Shown here piece after piece: positions 27,140 through 37,918 of a stretch of DNA of 64,000 nt (within the stretch, counting starts at the first letter, position 1; every line of letters begins with the position of its first letter). A model generated the notes under the pieces. That model searched no databases and was not told the origin of the DNA. It was given only the letters and a program-made list of their open reading frames with translations. Both the position numbers and the translations under genes were made by a program. The stretch is taken from the NCBI RefSeq assembly GCF_001424125.1, contig NZ_LMQI01000003.1, positions 379,653 through 443,652 of the forward strand. The letters are read 5' to 3'. Source of the stretch: Cellulomonas sp. Leaf395. Lineage in GTDB: Bacteria > Actinomycetota > Actinomycetes > Actinomycetales > Cellulomonadaceae.

Positions 27140-27173
27140 CGACGGGCCCGCGACCTCGGTCGCGGGCCCGTCG
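27140..27173 (+). terminator. Rho-independent terminator after the amylopullulanase
   Basis: Perfect 16-bp stem (27140-27155 with 27158-27173), followed by TTCTCC. Confidence 0.8.
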
Positions 27174-27467
27174 TTCTCCCCGGAACTGGACGGCGATAGA
27201 TTCGCGCTGCGAAGCCAAACTGCCCGAAAACCTGTGATTGCTGCAGAGCGCGCTCTCACATCGTGATGAATCTGTGACCACCGCGCCGTTCGCAGACGTT
27301 TGACTTCGAGACTCGAAGAGAAGAAAGTGAGCACCGCAGCGAACTCCGACACCGGAGGTCGCAGCCGGGACACCGGCCGGTGCAGCGCAGTCGCTGCCCG
27401 CGGCCGACGAACCCGAGCTCGACAGGTCCGATCACCGGACCTCTCAACGATGAGAAGGAGCACAGCA
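27174..27467 (+). promoter_or_regulatory. Leader/promoter region of the sugar ABC operon
   Basis: 294 bp without a gene. It contains the 15-bp palindrome CTTCGAGACTCGAAG (27304-27318), a candidate operator, perhaps for the ROK repressor encoded downstream. It also contains a 7-bp stem-loop AGGTCCG/CGGACCT (27424-27442) just before the GAAGGAG ribosome site. In-frame codons upstream of 27468 are judged to be leader because a lipoprotein signal begins there. Confidence 0.45.
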
Positions 27468-28610
27468 ATGCGACGGATCACCATCGCGGCCATGGGTGCG
27501 GTCCTCGCACTCGGCCTGGCCGCGTGCTCGGGCAGCGGCGCCGGCGGCGACGACTCCACGGAAGCCGCTGCGGCGGACCCGGCAGACCTCACCGTCGGCG
27601 TCGCGATGCCGACGCAGACCTCCGAGCGCTGGATCGCCGACGGCGACGCGGTCGAGAAGGGTCTCACGGAGGCCGGCTACAAGGTCGACCTGCAGTTCGC
27701 CGGCGACGACATCCCGACCCAGCAGCAGCAGATCGACCAGATGATCACCAAGGGCGCCGACCTGCTGATCATCGCCTCGATCGACGGCACCGCGCTGGCC
27801 ACCCAGCTCCAGGCCGCCGCCGACGCGAACATCCCGGTCATCGCCTACGACCGCCTGATCCGCGACAGCGAGAACGTCGACTTCTACGTCACGTTCGACA
27901 ACTACAACGTCGGCGTCCAGCAGGCGACGGCGCTGCTCGTCGGGCTCGGCCTGCTCAACGCCGACGGCTCGGCGGGCGACGCCACCGGCCCGTTCAACAT
28001 CGAGCTGTTCGCCGGCTCGCTGGACGACAACAACGCGCACTTCTTCTACAAGGGCGCCATGGACACCCTGCAGGAGTACATCGACGCCGGCACGCTCGTC
28101 GTGAAGTCGGGCCAGACCGACATCGAGCAGGTCGCCACGCTGCGCTGGCTGCAGGAGACCGCGCAGAAGCGCATGGAGGACCTGCTCACGTCGGCCTACT
28201 CCGACGGCAGCAAGGTGCAGGGCGTCCTGTCCCCGTACGACGGTCTGTCCCGCGGCATCATCACGGCGCTGCAGAACGCCGGCTACGGCCCCACGATCGC
28301 CGACGGCATGCCGATCGTCACCGGCCAGGACGCGGAGATCGCGTCGGTCAAGCTCATCAACGACGACGTGCAGTCCTCGACGATCTTCAAGGACACCCGC
28401 AAGCTCGCCGAGCAGGCCGTCGTCTCGGCCCAGTCGTTCCTCGCCGGTGAGGAGCCGGAGGCCAACGACACCGAGACGTACGACAACGGCGTCAAGGTCG
28501 TCCCGTCCTACCTCCTCGAGTCGGACATCGTCTACAAGGACAACATCCAGTCGCTCCTGATCGACTCGGGCTACTGGACCGAGGACCAGGTCGCCAGCGG
28601 CCAGGCCTGA
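27468..28610 (+). CDS. chvE: Sugar-binding lipoprotein of a multiple-monosaccharide ABC transporter (ChvE type)
   Basis: 380 residues. The lipoprotein signal [20 protein letters not shown] gives Cys20 as the lipidation site, followed by a Gly/Ser/Asp linker. The periplasmic-binding-protein type 1 fold shows [38 protein letters not shown] and [10 protein letters not shown], and ends with the ChvE-type [20 protein letters not shown]. It captures monosaccharides (glucose, galactose, xylose or arabinose in relatives) for the ATPase and permease that follow. The start is fixed by AGAAGGAG and the lipobox. Its exact sugar is not determined. Confidence 0.92.
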   Translation: MRRITIAAMGAVLALGLAACSGSGAGGDDSTEAAAADPADLTVGVAMPTQTSERWIADGDAVEKGLTEAGYKVDLQFAGDDIPTQQQQIDQMITKGADLLIIASIDGTALATQLQAAADANIPVIAYDRLIRDSENVDFYVTFDNYNVGVQQATALLVGLGLLNADGSAGDATGPFNIELFAGSLDDNNAHFFYKGAMDTLQEYIDAGTLVVKSGQTDIEQVATLRWLQETAQKRMEDLLTSAYSDGSKVQGVLSPYDGLSRGIITALQNAGYGPTIADGMPIVTGQDAEIASVKLINDDVQSSTIFKDTRKLAEQAVVSAQSFLAGEEPEANDTETYDNGVKVVPSYLLESDIVYKDNIQSLLIDSGYWTEDQVASGQA

Positions 28611-28623
28611 CCCGTACCGTCCT

Positions 28624-28669
28624 GACCCACGGCCGGCCGGCACCCACGCGGTGCCGGTCGGCCCGGGTC
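28624..28669 (+). promoter_or_regulatory. Intercistronic stem-loop between chvE and mmsA
   Basis: A 13-bp stem (28631-28643 with 28651-28663, one G-U pair) extended by GACCC/GGGTC. Hairpins here usually stabilise the upstream binding-protein mRNA and reduce read-through, so the binding protein is made in excess over the ATPase. Confidence 0.55.
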
Positions 28670-28728
28670 GCCTCCCAGCGAGCGGTGCCGACGGCGGCAC
28701 CCAGCACGACGAAGGACGGTGGAAGCCC

Positions 28729-30267
28729 ATGGCCAACTCCCTTCTCGAGATGCAAGCCATCACGAAGACCTTCCCGGGCGTCAAGGCGCTGCAGGACGTG
28801 TCGATGTCGGTCGAGCGTGGCGAGATCCACGCGATCTGCGGTGAGAACGGCGCCGGCAAGTCGACGCTGATGAAGGTGCTGTCGGGTGTGTACCCGCACG
28901 GCAGCTACGACGGCTCGATCCTCTTCGAAGGTGAAGAGGTCCAGTTCGGGTCGATCAACGACTCCGAGGCCAAGGGCATCGTGATCATCCACCAGGAGCT
29001 CGCGCTGGTGCCCTTCCTCTCCATCGCGGAGAACATCTTCCTCGGCAACGAGCGTTCGCACCGCGGCCTCATCGACTGGAACGTCGCCAACTCCGAGGCA
29101 GCAGCACTCCTCGCGCGCGTCGGGCTGAACGAGCTGCCGGTCACCCCGGTCGGTCAGCTGGGCGTCGGCAAGCAGCAGCTCGTCGAGATCGCCAAGGCGC
29201 TGTCCAAAGAGGTCAAGCTGCTGATCCTCGACGAGCCGACGGCAGCGCTCAACGACAACGACTCCGAGCACCTGCTGGGCCTCCTTCGCCAGCTCCAGGC
29301 GCAGGGCATCACGTGCATCATGATCTCCCACAAGCTCAACGAGATCGCCGAGATCGCCGACACCACGACGATCATCCGCGACGGCCGCACGGTCGAGACG
29401 CTCGACATGGTGGCCGACGAGGTCACGCAGGAGCGCATCATCCGCGGGATGGTCGGCCGTGACCTGGGGCACCGGTTCCCGCCGCACGAGTCGCACATCG
29501 GCGAGGAGGTGCTGCGGATCGAGGACTGGACCGTGCACCACCCCACCGACCCGGACCGGATCGTCGTCGACGGCGCGAACCTCACGGTGCGCGCGGGCGA
29601 GATCGTCGGACTGGCCGGACTCATGGGCGCCGGGCGCACCGAGCTCGCGATGTCGGTGTTCGGCCGCTCCTACGGCAGCCGCATCGTCGGCAAGGTCTTC
29701 CTGCACGGCAAGGAGATCCGGGTCGCGACGGTGTCCGAGGCCATCTCCCACGGCATCGCGTACGCCACGGAGGACCGCAAGACCTACGGTCTCAACCTCA
29801 TCGAGGACATCCGCACCAACATCTCCGCCGCGAACCTGTCGAAGGTGTCGCGGGGTGGCTGGGTGAACAGCAACGAGGAGATCAAGGTCGCCGAGGGCTT
29901 CCGCCAGAGCATGAACATCAAGGCACCCACGGTGCTGGCGCTGACGGGGAAGCTCTCCGGCGGGAACCAGCAGAAGGTCGTGCTGAGCAAGTGGCTCTAC
30001 ACCGACCCCCAGGTGCTGATCCTCGACGAGCCCACACGTGGCATCGACGTCGGCGCCAAGTACGAGATCTACACCCTGATCAACCGTCTCGCCGAGGAGG
30101 GCAAGGCCGTCCTGGTCATCTCTTCGGAGCTGCCCGAGCTGCTCGGCATCTGCAACCGGATCTACACGCTCTCGGCCGGCCGGATCACCGGATCGCTGCC
30201 GCGGGAGCAGGCGACCCAGGAGAACTTGATGGAGCTCATGACCAAGGAAAAGGACCAGGTTCGATGA
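28729..30267 (+). CDS. mmsA: Sugar ABC transporter ATP-binding protein, double-ATPase (MmsA/GguA type)
   Basis: 512 residues with two ABC domains. The first has Walker [10 protein letters not shown] (about 39-47), signature [15 protein letters not shown] and Walker [12 protein letters not shown]. The second has a degenerate P-loop GLMGAGRTE, signature [15 protein letters not shown] and Walker [15 protein letters not shown]. This is the layout of carbohydrate-uptake (CUT2) ATPases. It energises import of the sugar bound by the ChvE-like protein. The ATG follows GGTGGAAGCCC. Its stop overlaps the permease start (ATGA). Confidence 0.94.
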   Translation: MANSLLEMQAITKTFPGVKALQDVSMSVERGEIHAICGENGAGKSTLMKVLSGVYPHGSYDGSILFEGEEVQFGSINDSEAKGIVIIHQELALVPFLSIAENIFLGNERSHRGLIDWNVANSEAAALLARVGLNELPVTPVGQLGVGKQQLVEIAKALSKEVKLLILDEPTAALNDNDSEHLLGLLRQLQAQGITCIMISHKLNEIAEIADTTTIIRDGRTVETLDMVADEVTQERIIRGMVGRDLGHRFPPHESHIGEEVLRIEDWTVHHPTDPDRIVVDGANLTVRAGEIVGLAGLMGAGRTELAMSVFGRSYGSRIVGKVFLHGKEIRVATVSEAISHGIAYATEDRKTYGLNLIEDIRTNISAANLSKVSRGGWVNSNEEIKVAEGFRQSMNIKAPTVLALTGKLSGGNQQKVVLSKWLYTDPQVLILDEPTRGIDVGAKYEIYTLINRLAEEGKAVLVISSELPELLGICNRIYTLSAGRITGSLPREQATQENLMELMTKEKDQVR

Positions 30268-31445
30268 CCGCCATGGCAGGCCTGAAGGACCTCTTCACGA
30301 GCAACCTGCGCCAGAGCGGGATCTACATCGCGTTCGTCGCGATCGTGGGTCTGTTCACCATCCTCACGGACGGTGTGCTGCTCAGCCCGGGCAACGTCAC
30401 CAACATCGTCCTGCAGTACTCCTACATCCTGATCCTCGCGATCGGCATGGTCATCGTGATCATCGGTGGTCACATCGACCTGTCCGTCGGGTCGGTGGTC
30501 GCGCTCACGGGTGCTGTCTCGGCGGTCGTCGTCATCCAGCGGGGCTTGCCCTGGTGGGTCGGGGTGCTCGCGGGACTCGCCGTCGGGTTGCTGGTCGGCA
30601 TGTGGCAGGGCTTCTGGGTCGCGTACGTCGGCATCCCGGCGTTCATCGTGACCCTGGCCGGCATGCTGCTCTTCCGCGGCATGACCCTGCAGGTGCTCGG
30701 CAACATCTCCCTGTCGCCGTTCCCGGCGGAGTACCAGAAGATCGCCGGCGGCTTCCTGAACGGCTTCCTGGGTGGTGAGGGCATCGACGTGTTCACCCTG
30801 GTCATCGGGGCGATCGCGGTCCTCGGCTACGCGTTCAGCCAGTACCGGGCGCGGCTCGGCCGGATCAAGTACCAGCAGGTCGTCGAGTCGATGCCGATCT
30901 TCATCACCAAGCTCGTGCTGGTCGGTCTCGTCGGCATGGCCTTCACCTACCAGCTGGCCCGCAGCCGTGGTCTGCCGATCGTCCTGATCATCCTCGGCGT
31001 CCTGGTCATCGTGTACCAGATCGTCACCACGAAGACGGTCTTCGGCCGCCACGTCTACGCGATCGGTGGCAACCTGTCCGCCGCGCAGCTGTCCGGCGTG
31101 AAGGTCAAGCGCGTCAACTTCTGGATCTTCGTCAACATGGGCATGCTCGCCGCCGTGGCCGGTGTCGTCTACTCGTCGCGGTCCAACGGAGCCCAGCCCA
31201 GCGCCGGTGAGATGTTCGAGCTCGACGCCATCGCTGCCTGCTTCATCGGTGGTGCGTCGACCACCGGCGGCGTCGGTCGGGTGACCGGCGCGATGGTCGG
31301 TGGCCTGATCATGGCTGTCATGAGCAACGGCATGCAGCTCATGGGCATCGACCAGTCCGTGCAGCAGATGGTCAAGGGACTCGTCCTGCTGCTGGCCGTC
31401 GCGTTCGACATCTACAACAAGCGTCGCGCAGGCTCGGCGCGCTGA
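30264..31445 (+). CDS. mmsB: Sugar ABC transporter permease (MmsB/GguB type)
   Basis: 393 residues with about ten or more transmembrane helices of the BPD_transp_2/CUT2 permease family. Family stretches include [40 protein letters not shown], the coupling-loop region [20 protein letters not shown], and [20 protein letters not shown]. It forms the membrane channel with MmsA. The ATG at 30264 lies inside the mmsA stop, so the two are translationally coupled. The operon probably ends here, as a new promoter precedes the ROK gene. Confidence 0.94.
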   Translation: MTAMAGLKDLFTSNLRQSGIYIAFVAIVGLFTILTDGVLLSPGNVTNIVLQYSYILILAIGMVIVIIGGHIDLSVGSVVALTGAVSAVVVIQRGLPWWVGVLAGLAVGLLVGMWQGFWVAYVGIPAFIVTLAGMLLFRGMTLQVLGNISLSPFPAEYQKIAGGFLNGFLGGEGIDVFTLVIGAIAVLGYAFSQYRARLGRIKYQQVVESMPIFITKLVLVGLVGMAFTYQLARSRGLPIVLIILGVLVIVYQIVTTKTVFGRHVYAIGGNLSAAQLSGVKVKRVNFWIFVNMGMLAAVAGVVYSSRSNGAQPSAGEMFELDAIAACFIGGASTTGGVGRVTGAMVGGLIMAVMSNGMQLMGIDQSVQQMVKGLVLLLAVAFDIYNKRRAGSAR

Positions 31446-31514
31446 TAATCGCTCATCTGACCTGCACGGACGAGGCCCGCAGCTATGCTCACGGGCGTGA
31501 GAGGGCGGGTCGCG

Positions 31515-32708
31515 ATGTCAGGCTCGCAGTCCTCGCTCCGTGAGGCCAACCGGGCACTGATCGTCGAGACGGTCCACCGGCACGGCGGGCTCACGCAGGT
31601 CGAGCTCGCCGGGTCGACGGGCCTCTCGGCGGCGACGGTCTCCACGATCGTCAAGGAGCTGCTCGCCGCCGGGGTGGTCGACACCCGGAACACCACCCGG
31701 AGCGGGCGTCGTGCCCAGATGGTCACGATCGCCCACCGGGTGGGGCTCGCCGTCGGGATCCACATCGGCCCCCGGCACCTGCGGATCGCGCTCGGCGACG
31801 TCACGAACGAGGTCGTCGCCGAGCAGACCCTCCCGCTGCCGCACGAGCACCGCCTCGACACGAGCCTGGACCGTGCGGCGCTGCTCGTGGCGGACCTGCT
31901 CGAGCGCGTGGGATCGACTCTCGACGAGGTCGTCGGGATCGGCATCGGCCTGCCGGCGCCCGTCGACAGCGCCACCGGCATGGTCTCCGTCCGGGGCATC
32001 ATGCGCGGCTGGGACGAGGTCCACGTCGGTCACGTCCTGTCGAAGAGGCTGGGCTGCGCGGTGTTCGTCGACAACGACGCGAACCTCGGAGCGCTCGCCG
32101 AGGGCACGCACGGGGCGTCCCGCGCGTTCCGCGACTCCGTCTACGTGCGCGCGTCCCACGGGACCGGTGCCGGCATCGTGATCGGCGGTCAGGTGCACCG
32201 GGGGTTCGCCGGGACCGCCGGAGAGATCGGGCACGTGCAGGTGGACCCGCAGGGCGACATCTGCCGGTGCGGCAGCCGGGGGTGCCTCGACACGGTCGTC
32301 GGCGGTCCGGCGCTGCTGGAACCGCTGCGGTCCAGCCACGGCACCCTGGCGCTGCGCGACGTGATCCAGCAGGCGATCGACGGCGACCCGGGGTGTGCGC
32401 GGGTCATCGCGGACGCCGGCTCGACCATCGGCGAGGTGGTCTCCGGCCTGGCGATCGCGGTCAACCCGCAGTGCATCGTGGTCGGCGGAGAGCTCGCCGA
32501 GACGGGCGAGCTCCTGCTGGGCCCCCTGCGTGAGGCGATCAGGCAGCGTGTGCTGCTCAACCAGATCGCGCCGCTCGAGGTGGTCCCGGCCGAGCTCGGT
32601 CAGCGCGCGGAGGTCATCGGCGCCCTGGAGCTCGTCCTGCGGTCCACGGACTTCGTGGTCCGGTCCGACGAGCTGGCGCGCTCGACGGGCGAAGAGCTGC
32701 GCGGGTGA
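31515..32708 (+). CDS. ROK-family transcriptional repressor
   Basis: 397 residues. The N-terminal winged HTH is SLREANRALIVETVHRHGGL followed by TQVELAGSTGLSAATVSTIV. The C-terminal ROK domain has the sugar-kinase fold with DNDANLGALAE, GTGAGIVIGGQ, GEIGHVQVDPQG and the zinc motif CRCGSRGCLD. The position after a sugar ABC operon suggests it represses that operon and responds to a sugar, as XylR/NagC relatives do. TATGCT at 31482-31487 looks like a -10 element, so the ATG inside it (31485) is unlikely. I chose ATG 31515; a near-leaderless GTG at 31497 is also possible. Confidence 0.88.
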   Translation: MSGSQSSLREANRALIVETVHRHGGLTQVELAGSTGLSAATVSTIVKELLAAGVVDTRNTTRSGRRAQMVTIAHRVGLAVGIHIGPRHLRIALGDVTNEVVAEQTLPLPHEHRLDTSLDRAALLVADLLERVGSTLDEVVGIGIGLPAPVDSATGMVSVRGIMRGWDEVHVGHVLSKRLGCAVFVDNDANLGALAEGTHGASRAFRDSVYVRASHGTGAGIVIGGQVHRGFAGTAGEIGHVQVDPQGDICRCGSRGCLDTVVGGPALLEPLRSSHGTLALRDVIQQAIDGDPGCARVIADAGSTIGEVVSGLAIAVNPQCIVVGGELAETGELLLGPLREAIRQRVLLNQIAPLEVVPAELGQRAEVIGALELVLRSTDFVVRSDELARSTGEELRG

Positions 32709-32786
32709 AGAGAAGGTGGCGCATTGACGCAAGCACTGGGCGGGGTTTCACTGCACGTACATGCCCAACGAGGAGCAGGTGAGGTC

Positions 32787-33569
32787 ATGAGCGAGAGCCC
32801 TCGCGTCCCGCTGCTGTCCCTGCGGCAGATCAGCCTGCGGTTCGGCGCGGTCGAAGCCCTCGTCGGCGTCGACCTGGACGTGTACGCCCACCAGGTGGTG
32901 GCGCTCGTCGGCGACAACGGGGCCGGCAAGTCGACGCTCGCCAAGGTGATCTCCGGGGTGCTCGCACCCGACTCCGGCCTGATCGAGATCGACGGCGTCG
33001 AGCAGACGATCCCGTCGCCGTCCGCGGCGCACGCCCTCGGCATCGCGACGGTGTTCCAGGACCTCGCCCTGTGCGGCAACCTCGACGTGACGTCGAACAT
33101 CTTCCTCGGCCGCGAGCTCACCGGCGGTGCGCTGCTCGACGACGGTCGCATGGAGCAGATGGCCCGAGGGATCCTGCGCGACCTGACCTTGCGGATCCCG
33201 TCCGTGCGCACCCCGCTGTCCGAGCTGTCCGCGGGGCAGCGGCAGGCCGTCGCGATCGCCCGCACCCTGATCGGCTCCCCGCGCCTCGTCGTCCTGGACG
33301 AGCCCACGGCCGCGCTGTCCGTCGCCCAGACCGCCGAGGTGCTCACCTACATCGAGCGGCTGCGCGACCTGGGCCACGGAGTGATCCTCATCAGCCACAA
33401 CATGAACGACGTCCGCGCGGTCTCGGACCGCATCGTGGTCCTGCGTCACGGTCGCAACAACGGCTCCTTCGACGCCGACACGGCCAGCTACGAGTCCATC
33501 CTCGCGGCGATCACCGGCGCGACCACCCAGGACAACGAGATGCTCCGCCGGATGGCCGCGCTGCGCTGA
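32787..33569 (+). CDS. Single-domain sugar-type ABC ATPase without its own permease nearby
   Basis: 260 residues with one ABC domain of the CUT2 (FrcA-like) type: [20 protein letters not shown] (Walker A), VFQDLALCGNLDVTSNIFLG (Q-loop), the signature ELSAGQRQAVAIARTL, Walker [12 protein letters not shown], and the switch His in ILISHNMNDVRAVSD. FrcA-type transporters normally come with a permease and a binding protein, but neither is adjacent. It follows the ROK gene by about 78 bp, probably in the same transcript. It may serve the MmsB permease or a distant one. The ATG at 32787 is chosen for the AGGAGCAGGTGAGGT region upstream. Confidence 0.85.
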   Translation: MSESPRVPLLSLRQISLRFGAVEALVGVDLDVYAHQVVALVGDNGAGKSTLAKVISGVLAPDSGLIEIDGVEQTIPSPSAAHALGIATVFQDLALCGNLDVTSNIFLGRELTGGALLDDGRMEQMARGILRDLTLRIPSVRTPLSELSAGQRQAVAIARTLIGSPRLVVLDEPTAALSVAQTAEVLTYIERLRDLGHGVILISHNMNDVRAVSDRIVVLRHGRNNGSFDADTASYESILAAITGATTQDNEMLRRMAALR

Positions 33570-33577
33570 GCGTCGTA

Positions 33578-34936
33578 TCAACCGCGCGAGCAGGGCACCC
33601 CGTTGAGCACGAAGTCCGTCGGAGCCGTGTTGGTGCCCGTGTGCGAGCCGTTGAGGCCGAACTGGAACGAGCCGGCGGCCGGGATCGAGCTGTTCCACTC
33701 CACATTCTTCGCCGAGACCAGCGACCCGGTCTGGGTGGTGGCCGAGCTCCACGCCTGCGTCACTGTCTGACCCGACGGGAACGTCCACGTCAGCGTCCAG
33801 CCGGTCAGCGCGACCTTGGACGTGACGGTGATGCTCGCCGTGAAGCCGGTGTTCCACTGGTTCGCGGAGTACGCGACGGTGCAGCCCGCCCCGGGGGCCG
33901 GAGTCGTGGGCGGGGGGGTGCTCGGTGCCGGCGTCGTGGGTGCCGGTGTGGTCGGCGCCGGAGTGGTGGGCGGCGGCGTCGTCGTCGAGTCCAGGCCGAA
34001 GAAGTGGATCGCGGCGGCCGCGTCGACGGGCAGGTTGTGGCCGACCCCCTGGAAGGTGATCGCCTCGACGGGTGGCCGGTCGCCCGTCGCGCCGTAGCGC
34101 GTCCGGGTCTGGTTGGCAGCCGGGGAGTCGGTCGACGCCGGCGTCTCGCTGACACCGAGCACGTTGGTCCACTGCTTGATCGCCTCGCCGTGGTTCACGT
34201 AGCTGAGCGTCGTGTCCTGCGACCCGTGCCACAGCTGCACCCGCGGCCGCGCGCCGGTGTAGCCCGGGTAGGCGGCTCGCGCGAGGTCACCCCACTGCTG
34301 ACCGGTGCGCACCAGGCGACCCCCCGAGCAGTCGCTGTTCCAGGGCGCCTGCGTGCCGGTGCCCGGCGGGGGAGAGGTGGTCGAGAAGCACGTGGCCGGG
34401 ACGCCCGCGAACGCCGAGCCCGCGGCGAACACGTCGGGGTACGTGGCCAGCAGGACCTCGGTCATCATCGCGCCCGACGACACCCCCGTGACGAACACCC
34501 GGCTGGTGTCGGTCGTGTACTGCTGCTGCACGTGCCGGACCATCGACACGATGCTGGTGGGGTCGCTGGCGCCGCCGTGGACCAGCGACTCCGACGAGCT
34601 CACGTCGAAGCAGCTCCCGCTCCGGTTGGCCTGCGGGTAGATGACGATGTAGCCGTGCCGCGTGGCCAGCTCGTCGAACTGACTACCGTCGTAGATGGCC
34701 TGCGCCGACCCGGTGCACCAGTGCACGACGACGAGGACAGCGGGCTTCGCCGGCAGCGAGTCCGGCACGAACAGGCTCATGCCGAGCTGGCCGGGGTTGC
34801 TGCCGAAGCTGGGGACGCTGACCAGGGAGGCGGCCTGCGCGGCGGGCGCGGTGGCCAGAGCAGCGGCGGCGAGACCGACGACGCCGAGGGCGAGGGTGGT
34901 GGCGGCCGCGACGACGCGACGCAGGGACGGCTTCAT
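33578..34936 (-). CDS. Secreted CE1-type esterase (PHB-depolymerase/acetyl-xylan/feruloyl esterase) with CBM2
   Basis: 452 residues. The signal peptide ends at about residue 35 (AAQA). The alpha/beta-hydrolase domain has the nucleophile Ser153 in GVSSGAMM, Asp241 in GSQDTTLSY and His300 in GVGHNLP, the triad order of LpqC-type CE1 esterases. A proline/threonine linker (about 317-348) leads to a family-2 carbohydrate-binding module with flanking Cys352 and Cys449 and the surface tryptophans in [18 protein letters not shown] and TQAWSS. It most likely removes acetyl or feruloyl groups from xylan while bound to cellulose or xylan. It converges on the ABC ATPase with 8 bp between the stops. Confidence 0.9.
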   Translation of the reverse strand: MKPSLRRVVAAATTLALGVVGLAAAALATAPAAQAASLVSVPSFGSNPGQLGMSLFVPDSLPAKPAVLVVVHWCTGSAQAIYDGSQFDELATRHGYIVIYPQANRSGSCFDVSSSESLVHGGASDPTSIVSMVRHVQQQYTTDTSRVFVTGVSSGAMMTEVLLATYPDVFAAGSAFAGVPATCFSTTSPPPGTGTQAPWNSDCSGGRLVRTGQQWGDLARAAYPGYTGARPRVQLWHGSQDTTLSYVNHGEAIKQWTNVLGVSETPASTDSPAANQTRTRYGATGDRPPVEAITFQGVGHNLPVDAAAAIHFFGLDSTTTPPPTTPAPTTPAPTTPAPSTPPPTTPAPGAGCTVAYSANQWNTGFTASITVTSKVALTGWTLTWTFPSGQTVTQAWSSATTQTGSLVSAKNVEWNSSIPAAGSFQFGLNGSHTGTNTAPTDFVLNGVPCSRG

Positions 34937-34986
34937 CCCCGGAGCGTGCCCGACCGACGTCCCCGCAGGTCAGCCGACGAACCGTT

Positions 34987-35850
<864 letters not shown>

Positions 35851-35889
35851 GAGGTCCGAGAGTAGTGGTCGCGCTCATCGGCTGACACG

Positions 35890-36393
35890 ATGGGCCGCAT
35901 GACGCAGCCTGACCTCGACATCCGTTCGGTGACCATCGACGACGCAGGCGAGCTGCTGACGTTGCGCCGCGCCGCGTTCGTCACCGAGGCCCAGCAGTAC
36001 GGGGACCCGCACATCCCGCCGCTCACGCAGACCCTGGAGGAGCTCCAGGAAGACCTGCAGGCGGACGGCGTCATCACGCTCGGCGGCTGGTACGGGCACC
36101 GCCTCGTCGGCTCGATCCGGATGCTCATCGAGGGCCCGAAGGCCACGCTCGGACGCTTCGCCGTGGCCCCCGACCTGCAGGGCCAGGGCTTCGGGACGCA
36201 GCTGCTCATGGCGATCCTGCCGCACCTGCCCGAGGGCATCGAGGAGGTCTGGGTGTTCACCGGACGCGACTCGGTCCACAACCTCGCGCTCTACGCCAAG
36301 CACGGCTACGAGCACCAGCACGACCAGACCGCCGGTGACCTCACGTACGCGTACCTGCGCAAGATCCTGGGGGACGGCGAGCCGACCGCCTGA
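35890..36393 (+). CDS. GNAT-family N-acetyltransferase
   Basis: 167 residues with the acetyl-CoA-binding core LGRFAVAPDLQGQGFGTQLL (motif A) and a C-terminal ALYAKHGYEHQ (motif B). The acceptor is unknown. ATG 35890 or the in-frame ATG 35899 could be the start; no clear ribosome site decides. It is divergent from purU and followed by the glyA promoter. Confidence 0.82.
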   Translation: MGRMTQPDLDIRSVTIDDAGELLTLRRAAFVTEAQQYGDPHIPPLTQTLEELQEDLQADGVITLGGWYGHRLVGSIRMLIEGPKATLGRFAVAPDLQGQGFGTQLLMAILPHLPEGIEEVWVFTGRDSVHNLALYAKHGYEHQHDQTAGDLTYAYLRKILGDGEPTA

Positions 36394-36475
36394 CGTCGCC
36401 GTCGCCGTGCGACCAGCCGCCGTCGAACCGCCCACCGGCTGACGGCTCCCCGTGCGGCGTTCGGCTTGCTACCCT

Positions 36476-36560
36476 GTCCCGGTCGCGACTGGCGCAGCAG
36501 GTGGGTCACCACCGGGGAGCGACGCAGCAGCAGACCAACGGGTCGGACGCCTGGGCCCCC
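36476..36560 (+). ncRNA. ZTP (pfl) riboswitch upstream of glyA
   Basis: The leader reads GGTCGCGACTGGCG, then a GGTGG/CCACC stem, ACCGGGGAGCG, a variable linker, and GGACGCCTGGGCCCC. These are the conserved elements of the pfl motif, and most of them match the copy before purH base for base. TACCCT at 36470-36475 is a plausible -10, so transcription begins at the aptamer. The glyA start is about 70 bp further on. It should raise glyA-folD expression when ZTP accumulates. Confidence 0.9.
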
Positions 36561-36628
36561 GGTCACCACACACGAGTGTGCGGGTGCCGGACGCGCGCGT
36601 ACACGCTGACTGCCGACAGGAGTGCTTC

Positions 36629-37918
36629 ATGAGCGCCGACCAGATCCCTCTGATGGATCAGAACATCTCCCAGCTGGACCCGGAGATCGCCGCCGTCCTC
36701 GACGGTGAGCTCGCCCGCCAGCAGGGCACGCTCGAGATGATCGCGAGCGAGAACTTCGTACCCCGCGCGGTCCTGCAGGCGCAGGGCTCCGTGCTGACCA
36801 ACAAGTACGCCGAGGGCTACCCGGGCCGCCGCTACTACGGCGGCTGCGAGCAGGTGGACATCGCGGAGACCATCGCGATCACCCGCGCCAAGGAGCTGTT
36901 CGGGGCCGAGCACGCCAACGTCCAGCCGCACTCGGGCGCCACGGCCAACGCCGCCGTGCTGCACGCCCTGATCAGCGCGGGCGACAAGATCCTCGGCCTC
37001 GAGCTGGCCCACGGTGGCCACCTGACGCACGGCATGAAGATCAACTTCTCGGGCAAGCTCTACCAGGTCGGCGCCTACGGCGTGGACCCCCAGACGTTCC
37101 TGGTGGACATGGACGTCGTGCGCGAGAAGGCGCTCGAGCAGCGTCCCGACGTCATCATCGGCGGCTGGTCCGCCTACCCGCGCCAGCTCGACTTCGCGGC
37201 CTTCCGGTCCATCGCCGACGAGGTCGGAGCCAAGCTCTGGGTCGACATGGCGCACTTCGCCGGCCTGGTGGCCGCGGGTCTGCACCCGAGCCCCGTGCCG
37301 CACTCGGACGTCGTGTCCTCCACGGTGCACAAGACGATCGGCGGCCCGCGCTCCGGCTTCATCCTGAGCCGCGAGGAGTACGCCAAGAAGATCGACTCGG
37401 CCGTCTTCCCGGGCCAGCAGGGTGGCCCGCTCATGCACGTGATCGCCGCCAAGGCCGTCGCGTTCAAGGTGGCCGCCACGCAGGAGTTCAAGGACCGTCA
37501 GCAGCGCACCCTCGACGGTGCGCGCCTCATCGCCGAGCGCCTGTCCGCTCCGGACGTCGCCGCGGCCGGTGTCTCCGTCCTCACGGGCGGCACCGACGTG
37601 CACCTGGTCCTGGTGGACCTGCGGCACTCCGACCTCGACGGACAGCAGGCCGAGGACCTCCTGCACTCGGCGGGCATCACGGTGAACCGCAACGCGGTGC
37701 CGTTCGACCCGCGCCCCCCGCGCGTCACCTCCGGTCTGCGCATCGGCACACCGGCGCTGGCCACGCGTGGCTTCGGCGACGTCGAGTTCACCGAGGTGGC
37801 GGACATCATCGCGACCGCGCTGATCAACGGTGCGGCCACGGACGTCGCGGCGCTGCGGGCCAGGGTGCTCAAGCTCACCGACGGCTTCCCGCTGTACTCC
37901 GACCTGCAGCAGTACTGA
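36629..37918 (+). CDS. glyA: Serine hydroxymethyltransferase
   Basis: 429 residues, the usual length. It has the substrate motif [15 protein letters not shown], the [13 protein letters not shown] region, [13 protein letters not shown], and the PLP lysine in [13 protein letters not shown]. It converts serine and THF to glycine and 5,10-methylene-THF. The ATG at 36629 follows ACAGGAG. Upstream in-frame codons belong to the riboswitch leader. folD overlaps its stop by one base (TGATG), so the two are made together. Confidence 0.97.
   Translation: MSADQIPLMDQNISQLDPEIAAVLDGELARQQGTLEMIASENFVPRAVLQAQGSVLTNKYAEGYPGRRYYGGCEQVDIAETIAITRAKELFGAEHANVQPHSGATANAAVLHALISAGDKILGLELAHGGHLTHGMKINFSGKLYQVGAYGVDPQTFLVDMDVVREKALEQRPDVIIGGWSAYPRQLDFAAFRSIADEVGAKLWVDMAHFAGLVAAGLHPSPVPHSDVVSSTVHKTIGGPRSGFILSREEYAKKIDSAVFPGQQGGPLMHVIAAKAVAFKVAATQEFKDRQQRTLDGARLIAERLSAPDVAAAGVSVLTGGTDVHLVLVDLRHSDLDGQQAEDLLHSAGITVNRNAVPFDPRPPRVTSGLRIGTPALATRGFGDVEFTEVADIIATALINGAATDVAALRARVLKLTDGFPLYSDLQQY

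Noticed and set aside
33890..33990. Short tandem repeats resembling a minisatellite or CRISPR
   Set aside because: They encode the Pro/Thr linker between the CE1 esterase and its CBM2. The units are 15-18 bp, coding, and without spacers.
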